A stretch of 64,000 nt of DNA, from contig CM059625.1 in the NCBI GenBank assembly GCA_030435675.1, positions 13,578,001 through 13,642,000 of the forward strand, read 5' to 3'. Under the pieces are notes generated by a model. That model worked only from the letters and a program-made list of their open reading frames with translations, was not told the origin of the DNA and did no database searches. Positions 35,187-47,097 of this stretch are shown here, piece after piece; the stretch's first letter is position 1, and each line of letters begins with the position of its first letter. The DNA comes from Steinernema hermaphroditum (Eukaryota; Nematoda; Chromadorea; Rhabditida; Steinernematidae). Made by a program: the position numbers and the translations under genes.

Positions 35187-36512
35187 AGAGTGGACGTGAT
35201 GAATAGTCTTGAGCCTGGATTCGATGTGGAATGGACCTTGTCATGGATTGGAATAAAGCCCTTCTGGATTTGTATTCATAACGAATATGTGCAAATCAAC
35301 AGTAGGGCCCTGTTCAGCTTTAGTGATTTAGCTTTCTTCTTATGCTTATACAAGCACGAAAACACGAGTTGAATATACCCAACAGCTCTAATATAATAGA
35401 AATGCACATCTGGAATTCTTTAGGATTCGACGAAAAGCGTTAATTGACGGGTGCTGAGTGTGCGACAGCCGATGGAACGTAGTTTTCTAGTGGAAACTGG
35501 TACGAAACAGATCGAAATGTGTTCACGTAAGCATCGGAACAGGAACGGGCATCTGGGAATTGCGTTTCGAAATCCTGCGGGCAAAATGTTAATTGTGATA
35601 TGAAATGGGAGCGCATGTGCAACGTCTTTTCCAAATGCTTCTCAAACTGTTGGACTGCTTGCCTTTCGAAAGGTCAGAGCTATTGGAAGACGTCACCTTA
35701 AAACAACAAGTACAGATCCTGCCAAGTTCTATTACTCATGAAAACGCCCCCACCTCATCTATGAACCGAAGTTCTTAAGCGTGAAGCCGCCTTCTCTTGG
35801 CAACAACACTCGTCGCGCTTTCCACCCTGTTGTTACTCCGGCGACTCTCCGAATTAAGCACTGAATCTGTGTTCTTTCTTGAGCGTCCCGTTGCCGCCAT
35901 CAATCATTCCACCTCCGACTGTTCATATTCGATTCAAAAGTGCGACGTTTTGGCGCAAAACTAATTTTGTTCGAAGCCATTTAATGCTCACTTGTTCCGC
36001 GCTCCTGCTGTTTGAACATTCGCGCGGTTGGCTAGTCACCGCCTCCCCCCTTGCCGAGAGAGTCGACACGGACGACTTCTGCTTTCCAGGCTTTGATTGC
36101 AATCGATTTGTCGTTAAGTGTTTTTGAATAAACTAACCAGCGTTTATGTAGAAACTGATGAGAGAAACTCTCGTATTTTTCTTCACATTTTTTCTTGATA
36201 CTGGCGGCGGTGCACATAACGCTACATCTTTGTATATTTTTCATTGTCTATGTAGTGATATATCAGCGGATAAGATAAAAGACTCTATAACCTCGGGCTT
36301 TTTCATTCCGATTTATGTGACATATGAGAGACAGTGTTTTGATTAGGTCGATAAACAATTCTCAGCTGTTGTCTGCCTCTTTCTGTCGATCCGAACGCCA
36401 GAACCTCAGTTTTTTCATCGTTAAATGGCTTATATTCTCTTATTTACTGTTTAAAGTTCATTTAAATCCCCTGAAACCAGGCAATGCATGGTAAATCACA
36501 GACTACAACGGC
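35187..36512. other. Intergenic, no gene recognised
   Basis: Between the heat-shock gene and the first repeat copy. Frames up to about 82 codons lack motifs. A fragment around 36418-36475 resembles the sequence just left of the second repeat copy, so the repeat unit may begin slightly earlier than the part I can align with confidence. Confidence 0.35.
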
Positions 36513-36907
36513 CAAATTTTTCTCTGCTCGCCTGCGCTCTTCCGCAGCGCTGCATCGTAACAGTCGAAGTTTAGCCTAGTTAATAAAAGGGGCTCGCATG
36601 AATACAACTTTGAGGGGGCTACCCCTTCGGTGTTCAGTTGTTCGATGCAAAAGCTTTAAATTTAAAGCTTGTCTGCGGGCATTTCAACACATACTCCCGT
36701 GAATAAATTTAAAAAAAAACAAAAAAAATTTTTGCACACAAGACTTGCTGTATGATTGGACCAGTAGCACATGCCTTTGGTATACATGTTTCCATTGGAT
36801 TTTTACCGAATTTCATGAAAAAAGTACAAACGTACATTAGAATTCTATGATGACTTTTAATCTTCTGCAAAATGTTGATGGTGATCGTTGAGCAAGTTTG
36901 ATACTCA
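36513..36907. repeat. Repeat family A, copy 1
   Basis: About 395 bp closely matching the segment at 37438-37834 (roughly nine bases in ten by eye). Internal marks: CTCTTCCGCAGCGCTGCATCG, a GGGGGCTACCCC hairpin, the palindrome AAGCTTTAAATTTAAAGCTT, an A-run, and a closing CTATGATGACTTTTAATCTT. No open frame spans it and no terminal repeats or target duplication are obvious. Confidence 0.85.
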
Positions 36908-37437
36908 TTTGAATGGCCCGGAACAAAAGCGATTTTGAGCTGTCCAAACGAAATGAAGGCGCTCCAAATCAGCGAACCTCCACCGCCGAAGTTTTATCCT
37001 TAGAAGAGGCGTTCTTCTTGTTTCACATACATCAAAATGCGTGCATCCATCCAGGCAATCACTATTATAACAGCATCTAAAGTTGCAAAAATCATGACCA
37101 TCCAGACTCAACTCGTGCTGTTTCTGGCGTTGTCCAAACGCACCACCTTCTGAGCGACGATCAAAGAAGGTGTTGATCTAGATTGTTTCGATCTGCATTT
37201 ACCACCCTATTTCCTGCACTTCAATCGGAGCTCAGCTGCAAATTCTCCAGAGTTCTCTGACAACCTATCGTTGAGTTAGAACCAACTACATTGCTTCTCA
37301 CGCGCGGCTCAGACTTGCGGGCGCCCCTTTCCTAACGTAGTTTTAGTAGTTTTTGAGCCTTTTCTACGGTTATTTACTGTCTGACTGTTCATTTCATGAT
37401 ATCTACGAGAGAATATATCGCATTCCGAACTCCACAT

Positions 37438-37834
37438 TGTCCAGATTTTTCTCTGCTCGTCTGCGCTCTTCCGCAGCGCTGCATCGGAACAGTCAAAGTT
37501 CAGCCTAGTTAATAAAAGGGGCTCGCATGAATATGATTTTGAGGGGGCTACCCCTTCGGCGTTCAACTGTCAAGTGTAAAAGCTTTAAAATTGAAGCTTG
37601 TCTGCGGGCATTTCAACACGTACTCACGTGAATAAATTAAAAAAAAAACAAAAAAATTTTTTGCACAAGACTTGCTGTATGATTGGACCATTAGCACAAC
37701 CCTTTGACATACATGTTTCCACTGGATTTTTACCGAATTTCATGAAAAAAGTACAAACGTACATTAGAATTCTATGATGACTTTTAATCTTCCGCAAAAT
37801 ATTGATGGTGATCCTTGAGCAAGTTCGATACTTG
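37438..37834. repeat. Repeat family A, copy 2
   Basis: Second near-full copy, same orientation as copy 1 and about 925 bp further on. The palindrome is slightly degraded here (AAGCTTTAAAATTGAAGCTT). It abuts copy 3 directly, so copies 2 and 3 form a tandem. Confidence 0.85.
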
Positions 37835-37835
37835 A

Positions 37836-38050
37836 TAGGGGCTATCCCTTCGGTGTTCAACTCGCTGGTGTTAAAGCTTTAAAATTAAAGCTCGTCTGCG
37901 GGCATCTCAATACGTACGTAGCAAATAAGCAATTATATAAAAAACATGTTTTGCACACAAGACTTGCTCTATGATTGAGTCGTTTGATAAAAACACCCCA
38001 AACGTACATTATACTATGATGACTTTTAATATTTCACAAAATATTGATGT
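37836..38050. repeat. Repeat family A, truncated copy 3
   Basis: Same orientation, lacks the first ~165 bases, starting at the GGGGCTATCCCTTCGG hairpin motif, and is more diverged with internal deletions. It ends at the same point as the other copies (ACAAAATATTGATG), so the shared 3' end is real. Confidence 0.8.
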
Positions 38051-38245
38051 GTTCGAAGATTCTGAATTCCGTAATCCTCGCGTTATTTTCTATTCCAGTG
38101 ATAAAAATTACAGAAAGATTTGGGGGCTTTATCTTAAGCAAACTTAAAATGTTAGCATGTAAGTGTACATATGTCACTTCAAGACAATATGAAAAATGAA
38201 TAGCAATCCGACGTGGACCTCATGAATTTCATCAAAACATACGGA

Positions 38246-38370
38246 GTTCCATTTACATAGTATTCAATCTCAGGTTCCATCAGGCCGTAACAGTATAATG
38301 TAGCCTTCATGTGCAAATGTTTGGTCATTTCATTGCTGATTTCGCAGATTATCGTTAGGGTGTGCATAAA
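38246..38370. repeat. Repeat family D, copy 1
   Basis: About 125 bp shared with 40770-40886 in the same orientation. Shared blocks are TCCATTTACATAGTATTCAA, CAAATGTTTGGTCATTT and ATTGCTGATTTCGCA. It is non-coding in either copy. Confidence 0.75.
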
Positions 38371-39534
38371 TATTTTCACTTTTTCGCAGCCGTGGAATTG
38401 AATTCGTTACTGTGTAAATACCGCAATGGCCCGCTTTCAGCCGTTGTCACTCACGTCCCTGGCGTCTTTGCCGCCTAGCGTACCTCTATTGATCGGCGCT
38501 GCAAAACGTCTTTTGTTCTCCATCCATTTCCTTCTCACTTTAAACAAAATTTGAATAAACCAGGAATCCACGTCGAGTTGTTTTTCCTTTGGACCACACA
38601 CAAGCGCTCGTCGCAAGTCGACGTCTTCGTTTCATCTTCCACAATGCGACACTTTTATGTCGACTAACGCTTCAAACATGCGACGGTCGTGGAAACGGTG
38701 TCACTGTCTCTTCACCATAATCCGTTTCCATTTCGAGAGCGCTCGCGTCCCTTGCGGTTACCTTTCGCAAATCGGTTATAGTCTGAAACATCTCTCTTTA
38801 CGTGGTGAATCAGCCTTCATTGGGTGTCGTATATTAAAGGGTCTGTGGCATATGCAAACACTCGACGTCTTCCTCTATGGGTATTCCAAAAGGAATTGGT
38901 AGTGTTAGTTTCGGTTCCCTTTTTGAATGTAAGATAGTATAGTAAGTAAAAAATAGTAAGAGAATTGATGATTTCCTTGCAACATTTTTTTTCTGACGCA
39001 TACAAGTAGGAATAGTCAAAATCGTTGCTCACTTGATCTCTTGCTTACTTGATAGCGCGTCAATAGCGGACCAGCATGATGTCATTGATTCTTGTGCTCT
39101 GGACTATGCACAAACGCTGTTGAATGTGACTATTCTATTTATCTTTTGGGACTACCTTTTCGTTCACTTTCGATGAAACATTTCGGAATTTATCGTCTGC
39201 TTTCTGCCCGCCTTTAAATGTCTAACTCTGTCTGAAATTTGCCCATATCTCATATTTTAGCGCCCAGTCATAAAGAACACTTTCTGCGCCCCTCAAAAAG
39301 TGCAACAATGATCATCGTGGTGGTGAGTGTTCGAAAACGATGACATGATTCAGCGTCTTCAGAGTGATTCAGCGCCATCGCGATCTTTTCAACCACAAAG
39401 ATCTATTTGTGACACATAAACCAACGTAGCTTTTGTAGCAGTCGTGCGCCCAGTGATGCTGAACCGGTAAAACGAAGCTTGGACGTTGTGACCAGGTTGT
39501 GCGAAAGCGATACGGGTACCTGTGCCTCAGCAAT
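38371..39534. other. Intergenic, no gene recognised
   Basis: Moderately AT-rich sequence between a repeat and the orphan membrane-protein gene. Frames up to about 90 codons have no family features. It should include the promoter of the gene at 39535; a GCCTCAG acceptor lies four bases before that ATG. Confidence 0.35.
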
Positions 39535-40644
39535 ATGAATCAGTCGGCCAGCGCGTTTCTCGTTCTCTTCGTCGCCCTCCTCAACTGCGTCTTCAACCCG
39601 TTCTTTCGTCGAACGCGCAAGGGACTTTTCATCGTTCACTGGGCCTTCGTCAACTACATCACCGCCTCTCGACACTACTTGGATCTTACCTACAATCCTG
39701 GAGATCTCTCTTTGCTAGCCGCGACTCTCTTCGTGCTTGTGGAGCACCTTTCGACCCGCCACTGCGCAGGTATTGTTTAGCTTCGCAGATGTCGGTATAC
39801 ACATTAGAAGTGCTGTTGTGTGTTTATCGGAATCAACATTTCGGGGACTCCAAAGTCACAGGTTTCCTCTTTACGATAGAAAAGCAGAAGGGATACTCTA
39901 ATTATGTTTGGACGAAAATTCTTAGGTCCTGTTACAGAGGCTTAGTTTTAAGCAAGTTATAGAGGATAAGAGTTTCATTAATTGAATTAATTGCAGGTCG
40001 TGAAGTCGGCTTTACAGAACGTAACATAATCTGTCTCTTTTTACTCGCTTCCGACATCATTTCCTATACATTACTGCCAGAACTACGGTATTTTATCCGT
40101 GTCCTGCTCACCGCATGCGTTGTCCTTGCATCATATCGACTTCACTTTGGCGAAGTGAGGAATCCCCACAAAATGAATCAAACGGTGAGACAGCTCTGTT
40201 GGATGTATGGTTGCTGTACATTCGAGTGTTTCAGGAACTCGAAGAAATAAAGCACGACGATCTCTTTTACTCATGGAGTGATCCTTTTAGTTGTCTTGGT
40301 CGGATGGGAAAACTCACTTTAGCTGTCGTATTAATGAATTCCAGTGTTCAGGTGACCCTTGATTAAACAATAGATTTCTCGCACAGAACAGCTTTTAGAT
40401 CTACCCAATTCTACTCAGAATGTCACCTCTCCTCTATACAATCTATGTTGTCCGGTCTGTAGCCCCACTGGGACTACTGTTTGCTCCAGGCTTCTTTGCC
40501 GGGACAGTTCAGTCTTTAAAGGCAATAGGACGGCTAGTTGTGGAGCTGAAGGCGATCAGGGTGGAGAAAGTGAAAACGATAGCTGATAGTGATGATCCCG
40601 AGTTGACTCCAGCTCAACAGCCAACTGTGATAAAGCTTGTTTAA
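39535..40644 (+). CDS. Multi-pass membrane protein, unrecognised
   Basis: Four exons (39535-39769, 39997-40184, 40235-40351, 40399-40644) with in-phase GT-AG introns give 261 residues. I do not recognise the family. Likely membrane segments: FLVLFVALLNCVF near the N-terminus, SLLAATLFVLVEHL, IICLFLLASDIISYTLL, FIRVLLTACVVLASY, and a C-terminal LLYTIYVVRSVAPLGLLFAP. Between them is a hydrophilic loop with EEIKHDDLFYSWSDPF. The tail is charged and cytosol-like, ending TPAQQPTVIKLV. The last exon could instead start within one long frame, but the TTTTAG at 40398 keeps the phase. An AATAAA overlaps the stop codon, so the 3' UTR is very short. The start was chosen because CTCAG lies four bases before it. 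It converges on the GPCR gene 308 bp downstream. Confidence 0.7.
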
Positions 40645-40648
40645 TAAA
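40643..40648 (+). terminator. Polyadenylation signal of the orphan membrane-protein gene
   Basis: AATAAA overlapping the TAA stop codon; a second AATAAA-like sequence follows about 14 bases later. Confidence 0.5.
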
Positions 40649-40769
40649 AATATATAATAAAATCGTTGAAGCACAGTGACTACTCTTGAATCATTCCAAT
40701 CTGTGAGTCCATGTGTAGTAATCAAAACATCAGACCTACTGGAGTTTCGGTTATCAATAGTTTTTCAGC

Positions 40770-40886
40770 GCTCCATTTACATAGTATTCAATCTTAGATT
40801 CCATAACAGGATATCGCAGCCTTAATGTCCAAATGTTTGGTCATTTTATTGCTGATTTCGCAAATTATCGTGATAGAGTGTATAAT
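40770..40886. repeat. Repeat family D, copy 2
   Basis: Partner of the 38246-38370 segment, same orientation. It lies in the gap between two convergent genes and may contribute to their 3' flanks. Confidence 0.75.
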
Positions 40887-40952
40887 TTATTAACCGTTTA
40901 TCTGAGATCACTTTTGACAAAATCACTTAATTTTAATAGAGTACGACGGCGA

Positions 40953-43900
40953 TCACTGTACATAGAGCAAATCGAGCTTGTCATCATGCTGCCGTTGTTT
41001 CAAGGCGTTCGCCAATCGTCCATAAAAGATCCAGTTTATGGACGCATTGAGATACGGTAGGAGATGGGCTGCATACAGGAACATCATGGCCGTATCAGTG
41101 GAGTCCTTGAGAGCTTGGATAGTGCGCGATTCGACGAGGTCTACATAACTGACGTAGATGACGCTTAGCCAGTATGGAGTCCAGCACAGGAAGTAGCACG
41201 TGGCGATGGTGATCATATACCCCGTGACTCGTCGCGCTCGTTTATACGACTCGTTCAGCATGAGCACGTTTTGTCTGAAACATAGATTTTAATTTATTTG
41301 TGCAATTTCCCGGGGCTCAAAAGCTTTTGAATGATTCGCCGCAAGCCAGATTTATAGGAGACTTACCGGTATACCTGAGAGAAGCTGGCACTCAGGACCG
41401 CCACCACCAAAAGTGGAAGAAAGTATCCGGTGACGAAGGTGACTCCCGTGAACCAGAATAGAAGATGCGTAGGCATCACGTCGACGCACTTGAAGATCCT
41501 CACTTTGAGGATCGATCCATCCGATCTGTTCGATGTGATGATGGGCATCTCTTGAGCTTCCGCATAGATCTGTTCGAGAGGCTCAGCAAAAATTTCATTG
41601 TGCGCAACTCACCACAATAGGCATTAAAATAAAGACGGCAGTCACAAAAAGACAGGCGATTATAAGGATCGTGGTGCGCTTGGAGGCAACTCGCGCCCGA
41701 TCGGTGTACGCAATCACAAAGTACCAATCGACTGCCATGGCAGCGATCTGGAGTAGATGGTAAAATTTCATTTTAACACTGTGATTACCATGATCGATGA
41801 CGTCATTCTCCCGATTGATCCAAAAAACTGATGCACCTTGCAAGCAGCGCTTCCGAAGATCCAAAAACCAATGAGGTTGTCCGCTATGGCTGAAATCGAC
41901 ATCAATGAAATACGTATAACCTTCGGAATTATAGCCAAAGTCCAAAATTTCGCTTCATTTAGTTAACTCACTCAACAGCTATCGTCATATCTCGCTTTGA
42001 AAGAGGACCTTTGTGCGCAAACCTACCGAATGAGTTCATTTCTATTTTAGATAACATAGTGGTCCGACTGGGAATGCTAAATCGAGGTCTTTCCGGAATT
42101 CAAAGAAATCTTTTCTTCGTTATCAATCCCGTTCCTAATCCATGATTCCTTTTAATGAACGTTTATTGAAATGGAAAGGAATGCAATTTTCATCTGAAGA
42201 CAAAAGCTAATCAGCCTTTTGTGTTATCGTCGGCTGATCCACATTAGTATTCAGCTCCGCTCAAGAACCAACCTCTCCATTTGGAATTACTTTGGCATCG
42301 GGGGTCGTTTAGTTAGATATGTGATGGGAATGCTAATGTGCATTTCTGCGAAAATTGACTTCCGCCGCTTCCACAGGTCATTCACACATCATGCCGCATT
42401 CCACTCCTCACTTTCTCTGTTACAACTGCCACGCGAAACCCGTTTGGAATCTTTGTTTCGCTTCCACGTTTCAAGCGTCTCGAAAGCGGTGCATATCCAT
42501 CAAAATCGACCCACACCTTACAGTGAATCGATGACGTCAACAAGTGGTCAAAATTTAAAAGAAACGTTACGAAGAAGTGGCAAGAAGGTTCTTTTAATGA
42601 ACCGTTTTCTAAAATCTCTCATAGAGAAGAATCAGCCGAAGCCTTGAAAAATCCAGATGTACCAGTAGAATGCCCTACAAATTAACTCTTCTGCTTGATG
42701 TTTGAAGAGGTTGTGGGAATTCGTCTGTTTCACAAAGTTAGCATAAAGTGCATTTGACCTTTAGAGAAGTCTAGAACTCATGTACTTTTGCAAAGGAGTT
42801 TTCAAATCGCATCGAAAACGACGTAAGGCAAAAGGAATAGTCTGTTATCTTGCGTAATTTTTTATCAAACCTGACAGTTTTTTGCCTAAGGATGAATGCG
42901 CTATGCTTTTAAACACTTAGTTTTCCTTCTGCTCCAGAAATTATGGAGAAGACGAAGAAAGCTCTAGTTGCTTTTTTGGTGAACATCTTATTAAGAGACC
43001 ATTGTTTAGATGTTAGATATGCAACGTGAAAACAGAGCTCATTGAGCTCAGAGTTCTTAGTATAGAAAGTCATTCGGATTTCTTCAGTTGATTCAATTTC
43101 TCAATCTAATTGTCTCTGGGTAAAGCGCGTCACTTTTGCAATTTTACATGAATCACATGCATCTTATCTTACTTGTCCAATCCTAAATGTCACATGTGAG
43201 GGAAGATAAGTGAGTCGAATAAGCAAACATTACGACAAAGATGGTCAAAGCCTACCTGATGGAAGACTCAGAAGCATTATGACGTCGATGAAGCATAGTG
43301 CTGAGACGAACAGTTTTGTGTTACTTCCCTAAAATAGATGTAACTTCTCTACACGTTTAAATTATCAGTAAGACAGGAAGTCATTCGCCCGGAACTGGCA
43401 TGTCGAAAACAAGAAATAATTAATAAGGCTTTTTGACAATCATCAACATTCAACTGAGCTCTGTAGACGATTCTCGAAATTGGAATTTCCTGGTAGAATA
43501 CATTCTGAAAAGTTGCATAATCATGGGTCCAAAAGCTGTGTAAACGAGTTCGTGAAGATCGAAGACTGCTCCTATAGATGATGTAAGCTACAAAAAAAGA
43601 ATTTTTCTTTCTTTAAGATCGGCTCTTGAATCAGAGTTCAGGTTATTTGGCTTTCTTTGTTACGGCTATCCATCGTGGGTCAGTAGACAACCATAATTGT
43701 TCTACGTTCATCACTTTAACTTTCAGATATATACGTCGAGTCTTTTCTAGCCATCGCGTGATAGAATCGCATTATCTCCCGAAATCCATCAATGTGGAAA
43801 CCTCTCATTCGAGATAATCGTCCCTTTATGGGTTCCCTTCCCACGGAAAACATAATATTACAATTAGTGTAGGCATATCCGTAGTGTTTATCCGCATTAT

Positions 43901-44806
43901 AGGTATTCCCTCGGCACAAATAAAGGACTAAAATAAAAACGTTAAGCATCGAAAATGTCAGCTTTTCGATACGTTTTTTGTCCTAGGGTGAAAGTCCGAA
44001 AAAATGGTTTTCTCTGCGGCCGTACCTAAAATGTGGTCAAGGTCGATTCTTTTCTCAGTTCGCCTTCAGTAAACCAGCTCTTACGAACAAAGAACAAGAG
44101 TTCAGAAGGAGCTTTCCAGTAGTACAGCTTCAGTGGAAATGAAAATCCCATTTTCCAAAACAAAATAGAATGTTCGATTCGATTGCATTCTGTAGACCGT
44201 GAATAAAGTCAGAGTGCGTTGCTCTTCAGGTCCGGAACGTTTCCTGGCCCCTGCAAAGACACCCTGTTGCGCCACCGGGACCTCCCAATTTTCACTGTGC
44301 CCACCGTTTCCGGCAGCTTCAGATTAAGGATAAGAAGTGCAATCATGTGGAATCCCTTCCGGTCGCGCTTTTTTTGCGGAAAAGACTATTACCAATCGGA
44401 AAGGAGAGGAGAGTAAAGATGGCGACGGTGATAAATGAAGGGCAGACTTGCCACGCCGACGGATTCGTTGAACTTGTGAACTTGTGACAGAATGAACTTT
44501 TTGCAGTTTTAAGGATTCAACGGATTTTGCAGGACTACATCGATATCCTCTGAGAATCGCACCGAAAATCTGGTATTTGTGTTGTTTTCTGTTCCGATGT
44601 TGACGTGCATGTCAGAAGTCGAAAACAAACCTTTTTGCACAAATTGAGGCGCTTGAAAGCGGGCTTCCCGCACCCGTAGATGGACGTGATTGTGGAGGAA
44701 GTTCCGCACACTCCAACAATGAAGCAAAGCAAAAACACGGACACAACAACGAAAATCCCGGCCGTAGGCTGGCTTACTGCTGGGTATATTTCTCGAACCA
44801 GAACGC
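40953..44806 (-). CDS. Class A GPCR, neuropeptide-receptor type, with DWY in place of DRY (5' exon missing)
   Basis: Six exons seen (44806-44631, 43328-43256, 41889-41789, 41747-41613, 41569-41367, 41274-40953), 336 residues from TM1 to the stop. TM1 VSVFLLCFIVGVCGTSS and TM2 FVSALCFIDVIMLLSLPSA are followed by NLIGFWIFGSAACKVHQFFG and then MAVDWYFVIAY, where the receptor at 19-21 kb has SFDRYVAVCHP. The second-loop cysteine (FKCVDVMPT), CYFLCWTPYW in TM6 and NASINWIFYGRL in TM7 are intact. The C-terminal tail is only about 15 residues. Two introns exceed 1 kb, unlike the compact paralogue. The absence of any frameshift or stop argues against a pseudogene. An N-terminal exon should lie above 44806. 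The ligand is unknown. Confidence 0.8.
42386..42651 (+). other. Possible small gene nested in the GPCR intron
   Basis: On the strand opposite the receptor, a CCACAG at 42371-42376 is followed by an ATG frame opening MPHSTPHFLCYNCHAKP (cysteine-rich), and a TTACAG near 42520 is followed by ATG ACG TCA, opening MTSTSGQNLKETLRRSGKKV and ending IEKNQPKP. Either could be a short coding exon, but they do not join in one frame that I trust and no family is known. Confidence 0.15.
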
Positions 44807-46984
44807 CTGAAAACAACAACAATATTAATTACCATACATCTAATTGAGCTTAGAGTTTACACACTTCTGAAGAGAGATCACATGTCTTTGATTCGCCGAG
44901 CACGATCCCTCTTTTACAGTGCTACAAAAATGAGTCACATGACGTCATCTGTGCTAACGGTACACTAAAGAACACAAGATATTTAGCTCCTAATTCAATC
45001 TTAGCTAAATCGAGCACAATACGATGGAATCAGAATCCCAAGAGTTATAATTAAACTTCATTGTTTTTGTAAGAATCCCACACATTGCGTCATTAATTCT
45101 ATTCTTTCAAAAGGATATCTTTCGTCAATCGACGTTGATTGCCCAATCAGCCACTTTCAGATGCATAGTTATGGCACGAGGTCGCATAGCGAGAAATTAA
45201 AATGCAAATTGGATCAGTGACTCATGCACCAAGGGAACTGGTTCTTCGCCTCACCTGGATAGATCTGATGTTCCGCCTGAGCTCCACTGGAATCCATCGT
45301 TGGGTTCGTTCCAAAAAACGCCCAAAGCTGCCGAGATCAAAATGCTTCGGCCCTTGGCGAAGAGTGAGTGGGTCGCGGAAGTGTGCCGCCTCTCTAACAC
45401 ACCGCCCGAAAGGGATGCGCCTCTGAAAAAAAGAAGAAGGCGTCGATTAAAATGCAAAACAAGAATAGAGCACGGCGATTTGATGTGGAGGAAATCCGAA
45501 TTTCCGCGAACTTAGCCTTTGTCTCCCGTCAATGAATGAATCGTCATCGCGATCCTTCGGAGGGGCGGGAAACGTGAGAGTATTTTCGCCGAGAAATTCA
45601 ATTAATTTACATGAGAAACTTGTAGAAAGTTTCGTCGGACACGCGAAGAGCCCATCAGGAGGGAACACCCACATGAAGACCTCCAGAGGAGATGGTCACT
45701 TCTCGTAAATGATTTATGAGGCGAATTGACGTGTAAACACACTCGTTTTGTGACAGGTATTCATTACTTGGAATGCTATTCGCACGGCCCAATTCGCACG
45801 GCCAGGTACCGCCCGAGAACCGAAGTTAGCGTGAATTCGCGCCAGACGCCACCTGAGGAGGTGGAGAGGCGGTGATCTGAGGCACAACTAATGTCCCCAA
45901 TTCGCGCCTCATTGAAAAAACACAATTGCCGCCGCATTACTCAAAGCTGTGACGTAGCCGTGTTTGAGGGTTTGCCAAAAAAGCGCTTCGGGGCGCATAA
46001 GTCAGCGCCCCCACTTGAAGACGATCGACAATCACAATAAAATTGGAGGCTTGTCGGAGACGGCAATTTGTGTAGACTCTTTGAAACTTTGTTGTTTACG
46101 TCGCCATGCGGAAAACAATCTTCTTCGCGGAAACTCTCAGTTTTTGAGCTCTTTCCGCATCGGTAATTAATGGGACAACAAGAAGTCGAGTGAAAAAAAA
46201 GGAATTACCTTACAAGGAACTGTTCCGAAGTGTCAAACACCGATTGAGCTCTAACTTTAGGGATTTGTACGTGTAGATGTAACAAGTAATTTCCCTAAAT
46301 TTCAGCTGCCCATGTAGAATCGTGTGCGGGAAATGTGTGAAACAAAATCTGTTTAATAACAATAACAATAACGGTGACTACAGAGTAACAATGTGCTCTT
46401 GTGCATATTTATGACATCTCGCAAGGCGTATGCCTTCGATACGAGAAATCAACTCGTAAACTCACTCAGGAACCTTTAGAACTGCTTTCATTGGCATCAT
46501 TCAATGCAGTAAAAATGTTTTGTAATAAATAGGGAAAGCCAGCTGAAATTTTGAAAATCAGGCCCAACAATGCCTAAAGTTTGAGCTCCATTGACACATG
46601 ACAATTCGGAATGTTCCCTTGTTAGTGATATGATCGGCGATAGGAATTCCTTCGTTTCAGTTCGCACGCAACCTTGCGCCAACAAGTTCAAGTTATGCTT
46701 TCACTGTTGCGCGATTGCGCAACGTAATCCCCTTAGGTGATAAGCGAGCACCACATGATGCGACCTGCTCGTCAAGGTGTCCTCGGCGATCGGCGCCTCC
46801 ACCCCACACATAACATGAAAAAGAAAATTATGCCCATCCGGTTTCAGCTTACGCTCCGAGACATCCTTCGGCGGCGTCATCAGGCCTTCGCATGCGAAGA
46901 AAGCAAGGTTTCAAGGCGGGTTGCAACCCCCGCGCGACCGGTTCTCTTCGTTGCATCACTGGCTCTCTAAAAAGCCATCGGCGA
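44807..46984. other. Intergenic, no gene recognised
   Basis: Upstream side of the minus-strand receptor and of the plus-strand ground-like gene, so it holds two divergent control regions. Frames up to about 77 codons lack motifs. A 13-base direct duplication, AATTCGCACGGCC, lies near 45778-45805. The receptor's missing first exon may be here. Confidence 0.35.
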
Positions 46985-46991
46985 TATATAA
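46985..46991 (+). promoter_or_regulatory. TATA box of the ground-like gene
   Basis: TATATAA in a GCGATATATAAGG context, 107 bases before the ATG. This is the best-placed TATA box seen in the window and fits a tissue-specific cuticle/epidermal-type gene. Confidence 0.6.
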
Positions 46992-47097
46992 GGAGCTGAT
47001 TTACGTTCAATACTTCACACTTCGTCTTTGCTCGCTTCCATCACCTAAGTGCAATTAGCTTTCCTTCGATAATTGGATCAGCGTTCCGATTTCGATT

